Shown here one piece after another: positions 35,357 to 43,259 of a stretch of DNA of 48,597 nt; position 1 is the first letter of the stretch, and every line of letters begins with the position of its first letter. The notes beneath the pieces are model-generated. The model was not told where the DNA came from and searched no databases. It saw only the letters and a program-made list of their open reading frames with translations. The position numbers and the translations under genes are program-made. Origin of the DNA: Clostridia bacterium (GTDB lineage: Bacteria > Bacillota > Clostridia > Christensenellales > Pumilibacteraceae); assembly GCA_017623435.1 (NCBI GenBank), contig JAGAPD010000016.1:1-48597 (forward strand), in the 5' to 3' direction.

Positions 35357-35393
35357 AAATCCCTCTTTCTTGACGGAAAGGGGGATTTTTTTA
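35357..35393 (+). terminator. Intrinsic terminator after fucI
   Basis: AAATCCC (35357-35363) with an inner TCTTT pairs with AAAGG and GGGATTT (to 35388), and a T run follows. Confidence 0.88.
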
Positions 35394-35411
35394 TGCAATA
35401 ATTTTCCAAAT

Positions 35412-35463
35412 ATCGACATAAAATCTAAATATTTTACGCGTCCTATTATGGTAAAATTCTATT
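35412..35463 (+). promoter_or_regulatory. spoIIGA promoter with possible Spo0A box
   Basis: ATCGACA at 35412-35418 is, on the minus strand, TGTCGAT, one mismatch from the Spo0A box TGTCGAA. TATGGTAAAAT ends at 35457 and contains the extended -10 TGG-TAAAAT (-10 at 35452-35457). The ATG of spoIIGA lies 7 nt after it, so the transcript should start at the A of the ATG. In Bacillus the spoIIG promoter is activated by Spo0A bound upstream of a sigma-A site; the arrangement here fits but rests on a single imperfect box. Confidence 0.5.
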
Positions 35464-36306
35464 ATGAGCGTTTACATAGAATTAGTAATATTAGACAATG
35501 CAACCGTTACTATTATGCTGATTTTGCTTACGAATAGGATTACTTCACGAAAAACTCAATGGCTAAAAACGGTTATTGCAACGCTGATTTCAACTGCCGT
35601 TTCCTTGTGTTATCCCTTCGTGTACGACATCTATTTAAGCGTAGCTATCAGACTAATTCTTTACGCGGTAACTTGCTTGATTCTGTTTTACGGCCGTGAA
35701 AGATTTTTCCTTTCGTCCATAGTTTTCTTGCTAATAACCTTTCTGTTTGGCGGAGCAATTTTTGCGGTAGGATTTTTTATGCAAGGAAGTGTAGAAAACG
35801 CGCTTACCGTTAGCACAACGAATATTCCCGTTTCAGTAATATTGATTAGTGCCTTTATTTTATACGCTATTTTAAAAAGGATAGTAATCAGCGTTAAAAA
35901 GGTACGCGAGTTAAACGCAAACATTTACGAGTGCAAGCTTTCTTTGCTGGGCGTTGAGTTAAAAGTACGCGCGCTGATGGACACGGGTAATAGACTTTAC
36001 GACGGTAAAAGCGGACTGCCCGTCGTTATACTTTCAGCTAAAAGCATAGTTAAAAAGCTGTCGGATAGCCAAGTGCAATCTCTCGTTTTAGGACGGGGCG
36101 AGACGCTACAAAAAAACGCAAGATATTTACAAATCAGTACGGTAGGGGGAAGCAATAAAATTTTATTGCTAAAACCTGACGAGTTTCGATTATATTTTGA
36201 GGACGGAAGTAATATAATCTATGACGTAGCGGTAGGATTAACCTTTTCACCGCTTAAAGATAGCGAGCAATACGACGCGATATTACACCCGTCGCTTATG
36301 GAGTGA
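35464..36306 (+). CDS. spoIIGA: Sigma-E processing peptidase SpoIIGA
   Basis: Aspartic protease of the sporulation septum that cleaves the pro-sequence of sigma-E when signalled by SpoIIR from the forespore. The 280-residue protein has five N-terminal transmembrane helices (residues about 1-145) and a cytoplasmic C-terminal protease domain with the catalytic motif MDTGNRLYD (Asp173). Identity is confirmed by sigE 10 bp downstream. No ribosome binding site precedes the ATG, and a -10 element ends 6 nt before it, so the gene is probably translated from a leaderless mRNA. Confidence 0.93.
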   Translation: MSVYIELVILDNATVTIMLILLTNRITSRKTQWLKTVIATLISTAVSLCYPFVYDIYLSVAIRLILYAVTCLILFYGRERFFLSSIVFLLITFLFGGAIFAVGFFMQGSVENALTVSTTNIPVSVILISAFILYAILKRIVISVKKVRELNANIYECKLSLLGVELKVRALMDTGNRLYDGKSGLPVVILSAKSIVKKLSDSQVQSLVLGRGETLQKNARYLQISTVGGSNKILLLKPDEFRLYFEDGSNIIYDVAVGLTFSPLKDSEQYDAILHPSLME

Positions 36307-36315
36307 GGAGAGATT

Positions 36316-37023
36316 ATGAAGATTAAGAAATTTTTTGAAGTGTTGCGTAGAATTTTCTTCGGCGTGGACGATAACGCGATTTATTACATAACGAGCGGTG
36401 ACGCTTTGCCCGTGCCCCTTGAAAAGCAAGAGGAGGACGAAACGATCGCGCGTCTTACAAACGGCGAGAGTGAGGCGAAAGCAAAGCTTATCGAGCATAA
36501 TTTACGCCTCGTCGTTTATATCGCGCGCAAGTTTGACAATACGGGCGTGGACGTTGAGGACCTGATTTCCGTGGGCACGATAGGACTTATTAAGGCTGTA
36601 AACAGCTTTGCGCCCGAGAAGAATATTAAGCTCGCGACTTACGCCTCGCGGTGCATTGAAAACGAGATACTTATGCACCTTCGTCGCGTGGTAAGGCTGA
36701 AAAGCGAGGTGTCGCTTGAAGAACCGCTCAACGTGGATTTTGAGGGTAACGAGCTTCTAATCAGCGACGTTTTAGGTACTGATCCTGACCTCGTTTCTAA
36801 AAATTTGGAAAGCACGGTAGAAAAGCAACTGCTGTGGGATGCACTCGCTAGGCTTAGTGGAAGAGAGAAAACAATTATGGAAATGCGCTTTGGCTTGAGC
36901 GGAAAAGAAGAAAAGACGCAAAAGGAGGTCGCCGACTTGATGGGCATATCGCAATCGTACATTTCACGCTTAGAAAAGAAGATTATTTGCCGTCTTAAAA
37001 AGGAAATCGCCAAAGCGCTGTAA
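36316..37023 (+). CDS. sigE: Sporulation sigma factor sigma-E (pro-form)
   Basis: Mother-cell sigma factor of early sporulation, 235 residues. The N-terminal pro-sequence with an amphipathic membrane-binding helix ([11 protein letters not shown]) and the [11 protein letters not shown] processing region are retained. Region 2 contains [34 protein letters not shown], and region 4 ends with [22 protein letters not shown] precedes the ATG. It is co-transcribed with its own protease, spoIIGA. The likely target promoter upstream of spoIVA lies in this same window. Confidence 0.96.
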   Translation: MKIKKFFEVLRRIFFGVDDNAIYYITSGDALPVPLEKQEEDETIARLTNGESEAKAKLIEHNLRLVVYIARKFDNTGVDVEDLISVGTIGLIKAVNSFAPEKNIKLATYASRCIENEILMHLRRVVRLKSEVSLEEPLNVDFEGNELLISDVLGTDPDLVSKNLESTVEKQLLWDALARLSGREKTIMEMRFGLSGKEEKTQKEVADLMGISQSYISRLEKKIICRLKKEIAKAL

Positions 37024-37062
37024 AAATAACACGGGTACGAAATTCTATCGTCCCGTGTTTTA
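37022..37062. terminator. Bidirectional terminator between sigE and sigG
   Basis: AACACGGG (37028-37035) pairs with CCCGTGTT (37052-37059), with A-rich sequence on one side and TTTTAATTT on the other, between convergent genes. Confidence 0.8.
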
Positions 37063-37064
37063 AT

Positions 37065-37838
37065 TTAACTGATATTCTTTTTTAGCGTAGTTTTCGCGCT
37101 CTTTTCTAACCTTGAAACTTGCGCTTGAGATATGCCTATTTCTTCAGAAATTTCCATTTGAGTTTTGCCTTCGTAATAGCGTAGCATCAATATTTCACGC
37201 TCGCGTTCGCTTAAACTGTCAATGGCGTTTTTTAGCGTAACGCTCGTCAGCCACTTTTCGTCGCTGTTGCGCTCGTCACTAATTTGATCCATCAGTAGCA
37301 CCGTTTCGTCACCGTCGTGATAAACGGGATCGTATAGTGAAACGGGATCGGATATGGCGTCCATAGCGTACGCTAAATCGCATAGCGGAATATCTAACGC
37401 GCTTGCAATTTCCTCCATGGTCGCTTCGCGGTTGTATTTTTTCTCAATGCTTTGTCTTACGTTAATCGCCTTGTACGCGGTGTCGCGCACAGATCGGCTG
37501 ATCCTGACGGGAGATGAGTCGCGCAAAAACCTTCTAATCTCGCCGATAATCATAGGTACGGCGTAGGTGGAAAAGCGTAAGTTAAGCTCGGTGTTAAAGT
37601 TTTCCATCGCCTTAATAAGTCCTATGCAACCTACTTGGAAAATATCGTCGATACTTTCCTTTTTGTTGTAAAAGCGCTGTACGACGGATAATACTAACCG
37701 CACGTTTGCAATTACGAATTGATCTTTTGCGTACTTGTCGCCGTTTTGTGCTTTTTTCAATAAGTTCATCATCTCTTCGTGGCCCAGCTTGGGTAGTGAG
37801 CCCGTATCTATGCCACAGATTTCAACACGTTTAGCCAT
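37065..37838 (-). CDS. sigG: Forespore sigma factor sigma-G
   Basis: Late forespore sigma factor, 257 residues, with no pro-sequence. It has the SigG-type N-terminus MAKRVEICGIDTGSLP, region 2 with NVRLVLSVVQRFYNKKESIDDIFQVGCIGLIKAMENF, the SigF/SigG-type RRFLRDSSPVRISRSVRD segment, and region 4 ending GISQAQVSRLEK. GGAGGAA precedes the ATG. The usual order in Clostridia and Bacilli is spoIIGA-sigE-sigG on one strand; here sigG is inverted and convergent with sigE. Its own promoter is marked at 37886-37914. Confidence 0.95.
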   Translation of the reverse strand: MAKRVEICGIDTGSLPKLGHEEMMNLLKKAQNGDKYAKDQFVIANVRLVLSVVQRFYNKKESIDDIFQVGCIGLIKAMENFNTELNLRFSTYAVPMIIGEIRRFLRDSSPVRISRSVRDTAYKAINVRQSIEKKYNREATMEEIASALDIPLCDLAYAMDAISDPVSLYDPVYHDGDETVLLMDQISDERNSDEKWLTSVTLKNAIDSLSEREREILMLRYYEGKTQMEISEEIGISQAQVSRLEKSAKTTLKKNIS

Positions 37839-37885
37839 AAATTCCTCCGCTGTGTATAAGCGTATTGTGGCAAAACGCGCTCAAA

Positions 37886-37914
37886 ATTATACCGAAAAAA
37901 AGATTTTGATGTAA
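37886..37914 (-). promoter_or_regulatory. Candidate promoter for sigG
   Basis: Minus strand: TTACAT (37909-37914), 17-bp spacer, TATAAT (37886-37891). This reads as a sigma-A-type site; a sigma-F-type element, expected for sigG, was not evident. Confidence 0.5.
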
Positions 37915-37927
37915 CGCATACTCGGAA

Positions 37928-37952
37928 AATCACATATATATTCAGTGTGATT
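37928..37952 (+). promoter_or_regulatory. Inverted repeat immediately upstream of the ylmC start
   Basis: AATCACA (37928-37934) and TGTGATT (37946-37952) form a perfect 7-bp inverted repeat with an 11-bp spacer, ending at the base before the ATG. It could be an operator or a hairpin that hides the start. No Shine-Dalgarno sequence is visible for this gene. Confidence 0.4.
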
Positions 37953-38336
37953 ATGAATGAGAGTTATAATGAAATTTCGTTCTGCGACTTGCGCAGTAAA
38001 GAGGTAGTAAACGCGGTGGACGGAAAACGTATGGGTAGAATTACCGATATAGTTTTCTCAAGCGAAACGGGAAAAATCAAAGGTATCGTCACGCCCTACG
38101 GCAAGCACGGACTTTTTGGTAAAAATCAGGATATTTTTATCCCGTGGCGGTGCGTCAGAAAAGTGGGTGAGGACGTAATTATCGTTGATATTAACGAGTC
38201 GGGCACTTGCGAAATAGAGCCTGTGTGCCCTCCGCCCAAATGTGAAAAGGAGCATAAGCCTCCGTCACCGCCGTGTGATAGGCGGTGCGAAAAGTGTATG
38301 CTTTTCGACTGCGAGTATCGCTGGAAAAACAATTAA
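37953..38336 (+). CDS. YlmC/YmxH-family PRC-barrel protein with Cys-rich tail
   Basis: A 127-residue protein. Residues about 5-85 form a PRC-barrel (ISFCDLRSKEVVNAVDGKRMGRITDIVF, then FIPWRCVRKVGEDVIIVDI) as in the sporulation-associated YlmC/YmxH family, whose members are normally about 80-90 residues. The remaining 40 residues are unusual: a Pro/Lys-rich stretch with seven cysteines ending CDRRCEKCMLFDC, which could bind metal or form disulfides. An in-frame GTG at 37947 is an alternative start. Neither start has a clear ribosome binding site. It is divergent from sigG, consistent with a sporulation role. Confidence 0.8.
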   Translation: MNESYNEISFCDLRSKEVVNAVDGKRMGRITDIVFSSETGKIKGIVTPYGKHGLFGKNQDIFIPWRCVRKVGEDVIIVDINESGTCEIEPVCPPPKCEKEHKPPSPPCDRRCEKCMLFDCEYRWKNN

Positions 38337-38341
38337 GCAAC

Positions 38342-38370
38342 GACCGTCACTAAAAAAGTGGCGGTTTTTG
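38342..38370 (+). terminator. Intrinsic terminator after ylmC
   Basis: ACCGTCACT (38343-38351) pairs with AGTGGCGGT (38357-38365), and five T residues follow. Confidence 0.88.
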
Positions 38371-38412
38371 CATAAAATCACAAAAATTTGTTGAAAGTAG
38401 GCAAAAAAACGA

Positions 38413-38441
38413 TAGACTTGAAAGCAAAAAAATTGTATAAT
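38413..38441 (+). promoter_or_regulatory. Sigma-A promoter for nrdR-feoA-feoB
   Basis: -35 TAGACT (38413-38418), 17-bp spacer, -10 TATAAT (38436-38441), followed by a leader of about 25 nt. No clear Fur-type box was found. Confidence 0.65.
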
Positions 38442-38471
38442 TAGTATAAAGGAAATCACGGGTGAATAATT

Positions 38472-38924
38472 ATGAAGTGTATGTATTGTGGATTTATGGA
38501 AAGCAAGGTAGTGGACTCGCGCCCCTCTGAAGACGGAAGAAATATCCGCAGAAGACGTGAGTGTTTGAACTGTGGTCGCAGATTTACCACCTACGAGTAT
38601 ATTGAAACCACGCCCATTTTGGTAATAAAGAACGACGGAACTCGTCAGCCCTTTGACGCGAACAAAATTCGTAACGGCATCATTCGTTCGTGCGAAAAGC
38701 GTCCTGTTGCTCTTCACGATATTGACAAGCTCGTTTCGGATATTGAGAAGAGAGTATACAATACGCTTGAACAGGAAATTCATTCCTCTAAAATAGGCGA
38801 GTACGTTATGGACGGACTTAAAGAGCTTGATCAGGTTGCTTACATCAGATTTGCGTCCGTGTACCGTCAGTTCAGAGACGTTACCACCTTCATTGATTTC
38901 ATTTCCGATATTGAAAAAGATTAA
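38472..38924 (+). CDS. nrdR: Transcriptional repressor NrdR
   Basis: A 150-residue repressor of ribonucleotide reductase genes. The N-terminal zinc ribbon has MKCMYCG and [13 protein letters not shown] (four Cys), and the ATP-cone domain follows ([20 protein letters not shown]), which senses ATP and dATP. Length is normal. It is followed 12 bp later by feoA, an uncommon partner; a common operon may link nucleotide reduction, which needs iron, with iron uptake. Confidence 0.96.
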   Translation: MKCMYCGFMESKVVDSRPSEDGRNIRRRRECLNCGRRFTTYEYIETTPILVIKNDGTRQPFDANKIRNGIIRSCEKRPVALHDIDKLVSDIEKRVYNTLEQEIHSSKIGEYVMDGLKELDQVAYIRFASVYRQFRDVTTFIDFISDIEKD

Positions 38925-38936
38925 AAGGAGAACGCT

Positions 38937-39164
38937 ATGACGCTAATGGATGCTCGCGTCGACAAGGTGTACAAAGTCGTAGCGACTAACGGCGAAAAGA
39001 ACGAAAAACGCCGATTGCTTGATATGGGCTTTACGCCCGAATGCAAAATTTACGTAGCGCATACCGCGCCGTTCGGAGGAACTATTCTCGTCGGACTGCG
39101 CGGATTTTTAGTTGCACTCCGCGAGGACGCTGCGTCGCTTATTGAGATTACCGAGGTGAAGTAA
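38937..39164 (+). CDS. feoA: FeoA-family SH3-like protein
   Basis: A 75-residue protein that assists the ferrous iron transporter FeoB. It has the typical RRLLDMGFTPECKIYVAHTAPFGG segment and ends with the SLIEITEV strand. AAAAGGAG precedes the ATG. The stop overlaps the feoB ATG by one base, which implies translational coupling. Confidence 0.93.
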   Translation: MTLMDARVDKVYKVVATNGEKNEKRRLLDMGFTPECKIYVAHTAPFGGTILVGLRGFLVALREDAASLIEITEVK

Positions 39165-41434
39165 TGGAATATAATATTGCTTTGGTTGGTAATCCCAACG
39201 TTGGAAAAACAAGTTTATACAATAGAATTACTCACTCGCTTGAACACGTGGGTAACTGGCACGGCGTAACCGTCAGTCAGGTCAGCAAGAAAATTCTTTA
39301 CGATCACAAATCGGTAAATATCGTCGACCTTCCGGGGTTATATTCTTTGTCCGTTTACAGTATGGAAGAGGGCATTACCCGTGATAACGTTTTGAGCGAG
39401 AATAACGACTTGATCGTAAGCGTGTGCGAAGTAAATAACCTTGCACGCAATCTTTACCTTACCCTTCAACTGCTTGAACTTAACCTTCCCGTAGTGCTCG
39501 TAGTCAATATGATGGACGAACTTAAAAAGCAGGGTAAGGTACTTAATTACCGTAAAATCGAGACTTTCTTAAAGCTCCCTATAATTCCTATGAGTGCAAA
39601 ATATCATAGCGACGTGCATCTACTTATGGACGTAAGCATTGAATATATCGAGGAATTTAAAGGAAATAGAGTTCAGCTTTCGTATTTAGACAAACTTCCG
39701 CTTGACAGAGTGGAGGAAATTATCGGTGAAAACGCTCAAAAGGCAGGCTTTCAGCCCCGTTGGAGCGCAATCAAGGTGCTTGAAAACGACGATTTCGTTT
39801 TTGAAAAGCTTGCTTTAAGTGAAGAACAGCTTGCTAAGATAAAAGAACTTGGTGACTGGCAGGCAAGAGTTGCACAGGCAAGATACGAGTTTATCGACGT
39901 GATTACCGACGGCGCGGTATCAAAGGCGGTAGAGGACGAGCATCACGAGATGCACGAGCATACGCACCATAATGTTCCGCTTGAAACGGGCGAAGTTAAA
40001 GAGATTGAGGATGATAACGGCAAACACAAGCGCCATCACGATCACCATAAAAACAAAAATCAGCAATATATGAAGGCGTACAGCCGAATTGATAAGGTAG
40101 TGCTTAATAAATATTTAGCGCTTCCCGTATTTTTGCTGATAATGTGCGCAATATTCTTCGTAACGTTTGGATTTTTGGGCACTTGGCTTTCGGACTTGCT
40201 TGATTTATTCTTCTCTGAGTGCATTTACACTCCCGTCGTGGCTTGGCTAACGGATATTGAAACACCGCTTTGGATAGTCAATCTGGTGGGCGAAGGAATT
40301 ATTATGGGCGTATCAGGCGTTTTGGTGTTCCTTCCGCAAGTAGTACTGCTGTTTTTCTTCCTTGCGCTTATGGAGGACAGCGGATACATTAGTAGAGTAG
40401 CCTTTATGACGGACGGACTTTTCCGCAAAATAGGCTTGTCTGGTAGATCGGTTTTCACTATGCTTATGGGCTTTGGTTGTTCGGCAACCGCCGTTCTTAC
40501 TGCGCGCGGACTTGAGGACGAGAAAATGCGCAAAAAGACGGTAATTTTAACGCCGTTTATGTCCTGCACGGCTCGACTTCCCGTCTACACCGTAATTGCA
40601 AGCGCGTTCTTTGCGCAAGGTCAGGTATGGTTGATATTCGGCTTGTACGTTTTAGGTGCAGTCGTTTCGCTTGCTTTGGCGAGTATATTTGAAAAAGCAG
40701 TTAAACCCTTAAAGAGTGGTAAGCTTTCCTTTATTATGGAAATGCCTCCGTACCGTTTCCCCACGTTTGAAAGAGTAATTCAACTCATTTGGCACAACAC
40801 TAAGGTGTTCTTGGTAAAAGTAGGAACTGTCGTGTTCGCGCTTAACGTAATCGTATGGATGCTGTCTAACTTCTCGTTCACGAGCGGTTATACTATGAAC
40901 GGAGAAGATAGTATTTTAGCAACCTTCAGCGGATTTATCGCGCCCATTTTCACGCCCCTTGGCTTTGGTAACTGGCGTGCAGTAACTTCGCTTATGAGTG
41001 GACTCGTTGCAAAGGAAGTGGTAGTTTCGTCTATCGAGAGCTTGGGCGGAGTGCAGTCTATCTTTACGGGTGAGTACGCGTCTGCGTCGGCTATTGCATT
41101 TTTGGTTTACACGCTTTTGTACGTACCCTGTATTGCAACGATCAGCGCGGAAATAAAAGAAGTGGGAATCAAGTGGACGCTGTTTGGCGTGGCACTCCAA
41201 CTTCTCGTCGCTTACGTCGTGGCGCTGATTGCCCGATATATTGCAATCGCGTTTACGGTTAATTTAGGGCTAAGCGTGGGAATACTAATCGTGTCGGTTA
41301 TCGCTCTTATTTGTATTTGCGTGCTTATAAACAGGATTAAAAACCGTGGCAAGTGCACTTGCGGGTGCGGAAGTTGCTCTCGTTCGTGCTCAAAAACGGT
41401 AAAATACGAAAAAAGAGATAAAAGCGATAAATAA
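39164..41434 (+). CDS. feoB: Ferrous iron transport protein FeoB with His-rich insert
   Basis: A 756-residue membrane protein that imports Fe(II). The N-terminal G domain has GNPNVGKTSLYN (residues 8-19), DLPGLYSLS and VVNMMD, and a GDI helical domain follows. From about residue 310 there are two Gate repeats with GFGCSATAVLTARGLED, TPFMSCTARLPVY and GLVAKEVVVSSIESL. Two unusual parts: a His-rich insert at about residues 258-300 (HHEMHEHTHH, later KRHHDHHKNKN) between the cytosolic and membrane parts, and a C-terminal Cys cluster KCTCGCGSCSRSC. Both could bind metal. No separate feoC is present. Confidence 0.95.
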   Translation: MEYNIALVGNPNVGKTSLYNRITHSLEHVGNWHGVTVSQVSKKILYDHKSVNIVDLPGLYSLSVYSMEEGITRDNVLSENNDLIVSVCEVNNLARNLYLTLQLLELNLPVVLVVNMMDELKKQGKVLNYRKIETFLKLPIIPMSAKYHSDVHLLMDVSIEYIEEFKGNRVQLSYLDKLPLDRVEEIIGENAQKAGFQPRWSAIKVLENDDFVFEKLALSEEQLAKIKELGDWQARVAQARYEFIDVITDGAVSKAVEDEHHEMHEHTHHNVPLETGEVKEIEDDNGKHKRHHDHHKNKNQQYMKAYSRIDKVVLNKYLALPVFLLIMCAIFFVTFGFLGTWLSDLLDLFFSECIYTPVVAWLTDIETPLWIVNLVGEGIIMGVSGVLVFLPQVVLLFFFLALMEDSGYISRVAFMTDGLFRKIGLSGRSVFTMLMGFGCSATAVLTARGLEDEKMRKKTVILTPFMSCTARLPVYTVIASAFFAQGQVWLIFGLYVLGAVVSLALASIFEKAVKPLKSGKLSFIMEMPPYRFPTFERVIQLIWHNTKVFLVKVGTVVFALNVIVWMLSNFSFTSGYTMNGEDSILATFSGFIAPIFTPLGFGNWRAVTSLMSGLVAKEVVVSSIESLGGVQSIFTGEYASASAIAFLVYTLLYVPCIATISAEIKEVGIKWTLFGVALQLLVAYVVALIARYIAIAFTVNLGLSVGILIVSVIALICICVLINRIKNRGKCTCGCGSCSRSCSKTVKYEKRDKSDK

Positions 41435-41449
41435 GGCGAGCGTTAAACC

Positions 41450-41478
41450 TTGACATAATTTATTAAATAGAGTATAAT
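41450..41478 (+). promoter_or_regulatory. Consensus sigma-A promoter for the cyclophilin-like gene
   Basis: -35 TTGACA (41450-41455), 17-bp spacer, -10 TATAAT (41473-41478), followed by a 34-nt leader with AAGGACAG before the ATG. Confidence 0.9.
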
Positions 41479-41512
41479 AAAAAGAGTTATTAACACAAAC
41501 AAGGACAGTAAG

Positions 41513-42421
41513 ATGAAAAGAAAGAAGAAAAACGTTCAGAACACACAGGTAGAAACGGCTAAAGAAGAAAAGAATACCGTGTGGAACAAGATTGCTAAGT
41601 TTATCAAGAAATGGTGGATCGTATGTACTGCAGTAGTACTTGCGGTAGTAGTGGCTGTAGTAGGTATCGTTATTATCGTTGCAAGCAACGACGAGTATAC
41701 GACCGAAGACGTAAATCCGTACGCAGTAATGAAGCTTTCCAACGGAATGACCATTAACTACGAGATTTTTGAGGACGAGTGTCCCGTGGCTGCAACCAAC
41801 TTTATCTACCTTGCAAATATCGGCTACTTTGACGGAACGGTATTGTTCGACAGTCAGGGTGGTTGGGTGCGTTTTGGCGGATGGCAGGCTGATGGCGTTC
41901 ACCGTGGTGACGCTAACAAGTCGTTTACTGACAAAATCACTTTGTCTGCTCCTACCGGCAAGACTTCGGCTTATTACGCAAATAATAAGTTTGGCTACAG
42001 ACTTAAACAAGATACCGCAATGAATTATATGAACAAGACGGTTGGTGCGCTTTGCTTTGCTTACGATCGTAGCGCTACCGAGTTCCAAATCGTTGCAAGC
42101 GAAAATCCCTTGGCTACCATTGATAACGGTGGCGAGTGGAAGGTTGCTCCCTTTGCAATCGCATCTGACGAGCAAAGTCTTAACAACGTAAAGGCAATCG
42201 CTGCTCTCAATCGTGACGACGGTACGAGATTTAACCACAATTATTACCGCGCACCCTTGGACGGTAACGGACTTATCACCATTAAGTCTATCCGCGTTCG
42301 TCAAAAGAACGAAACTAAGTGGAAGAGCTTTGATTTCGTAAGCTGGTTCAAGAACGACGCATCCTCGTCCTCTCGTCTTAAGAGCTGGACGACCTACCAG
42401 AAGAAAACTGGCGACCAGTAA
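41513..42421 (+). CDS. Membrane-anchored cyclophilin-like protein, probably non-catalytic
   Basis: A 302-residue protein with a basic cytoplasmic N-terminus, one transmembrane helix (residues about 38-60) and an external cyclophilin-type domain. Recognisable parts are MTINYEIFEDECPVAATNFIYLANIGYFDGTVLF, corresponding to the P..V.NF..L...GYYDG segment of peptidyl-prolyl isomerases, and later GALCFAYD. Where active enzymes have FHRxIxxFxxQGG, this protein reads LFDSQGGWVRFGGW, so the catalytic Arg and Gln are missing. It may bind proline peptides or act as a scaffold without isomerase activity. The C-terminus (SWFKNDASSSSRLKSW) is unusual. Confidence 0.75.
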   Translation: MKRKKKNVQNTQVETAKEEKNTVWNKIAKFIKKWWIVCTAVVLAVVVAVVGIVIIVASNDEYTTEDVNPYAVMKLSNGMTINYEIFEDECPVAATNFIYLANIGYFDGTVLFDSQGGWVRFGGWQADGVHRGDANKSFTDKITLSAPTGKTSAYYANNKFGYRLKQDTAMNYMNKTVGALCFAYDRSATEFQIVASENPLATIDNGGEWKVAPFAIASDEQSLNNVKAIAALNRDDGTRFNHNYYRAPLDGNGLITIKSIRVRQKNETKWKSFDFVSWFKNDASSSSRLKSWTTYQKKTGDQ

Positions 42422-42462
42422 TTAAAGACCATAAAAAAATTAAATTTAACGTATAAAAAACG

Positions 42463-42502
42463 AAAAAATTACCAACCATAAAAAAGGGAGGTAATTTTTT
42501 TT
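42463..42502 (+). promoter_or_regulatory. Terminator-like hairpin enclosing the next gene's Shine-Dalgarno sequence
   Basis: AAAAAATTACC (42463-42473) and GGTAATTTTTT (42490-42500) form a perfect 11-bp stem with a 16-nt loop. The 3' arm overlaps the Shine-Dalgarno sequence AGGGAGGT (42485-42492) of the gene at 42503, and the T run continues to 42502. Read-through transcripts from the gene upstream would fold and either terminate or hide the ribosome binding site. The stem is A+T rich, so termination may be weak. Confidence 0.6.
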
Positions 42503-43198
42503 ATGACATTAGGACTTATTTTATTAGCAATTATGGCAGTCACGCTTTTGTTTGACGTGGGTAGACACGCCTTTCGCGGAATAGGAATTCCCGTATGGAT
42601 GGCGCTTTTGACTATCGTTGCGTTTGCAATAGGAATTTCCGTACCTAATATCACGTTTGGTACTGAGTTTACGATGAACGTAGGTGGTTTTGGAATTCCC
42701 ATTATTGCAATGTTCGTACTGCTTGGTATCCTTATTAAAAATAACGCCGTTCTTCGTGGCGTTGCTGCAATGCTCGCGGTAGTGGCGTCTACCACCGTAA
42801 TTTTACTTTTGATGCCTACTGATTCAACGTGGCTTGCGGTGCTTACTTCGGTTGCTATCGGCGTGGTAGCAGGCTCGCTTGGGTACGTTATCGGCAGAAG
42901 TGAAACCGCGTCTATTTTCGCAGTAACGGGCGGAGTAGCAGTAGGAAATATCGTCTACGCTTTCGTTAATTACTTTGCGTGGGGCGCAGACGTTTTCACG
43001 CTTGGTCAGTCGATAGTGTATAACGGACTTTTTATCGGCGCAATATTTGCTTTGGCTCTTTGCACTCTCACCGTGCTCGCTGGTAGAATGATGGACGACG
43101 GCAGGTTCAGAACGCGCGCAAGCAGTTTCGAGTCCTCAAAAGATAACGGTTACGAAGAAATTTCGGACGAAGACGACTTCACGGATGATTTATTTTGA
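42503..43198 (+). CDS. Membrane protein of unknown function, possibly DUF1614-like
   Basis: A 231-residue protein with about six or seven transmembrane helices and an acidic cytoplasmic tail (EEISDEDDFTDDLF). The TFGTEFTMNVGGFGIPIIAMFVLL segment recalls the NVGG-x-IP motif of DUF1614 membrane proteins, and the length agrees, but I cannot confirm this by eye. AGGGAGGT lies 10 nt before the ATG, inside a hairpin described separately. An intrinsic terminator follows the stop. It stands alone between the cyclophilin-like gene and der. Confidence 0.75.
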   Translation: MTLGLILLAIMAVTLLFDVGRHAFRGIGIPVWMALLTIVAFAIGISVPNITFGTEFTMNVGGFGIPIIAMFVLLGILIKNNAVLRGVAAMLAVVASTTVILLLMPTDSTWLAVLTSVAIGVVAGSLGYVIGRSETASIFAVTGGVAVGNIVYAFVNYFAWGADVFTLGQSIVYNGLFIGAIFALALCTLTVLAGRMMDDGRFRTRASSFESSKDNGYEEISDEDDFTDDLF

Positions 43199-43200
43199 CG

Positions 43201-43240
43201 AAAAAACTTACCTAAAGAACAACTTTGGGTAAGTTTTTTG
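43201..43240 (+). terminator. Intrinsic terminator
   Basis: AAAAAACTTACCTAAAG (43201-43217) pairs with CTTTGGGTAAGTTTTTT (43223-43239) with one mismatch, loop of 5 nt, between the membrane protein gene and der. The A run on the other side makes it potentially bidirectional. Confidence 0.9.
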
Positions 43241-43259
43241 TTTTGTAAGCAAAATTTCG

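Noticed and set aside
37905..37952. Sigma-E, sigma-G or sigma-K promoter upstream of ylmC
   Set aside because: A CATATATA sequence is present, but no -35 element matching any of the three consensus sets lies at the right distance.
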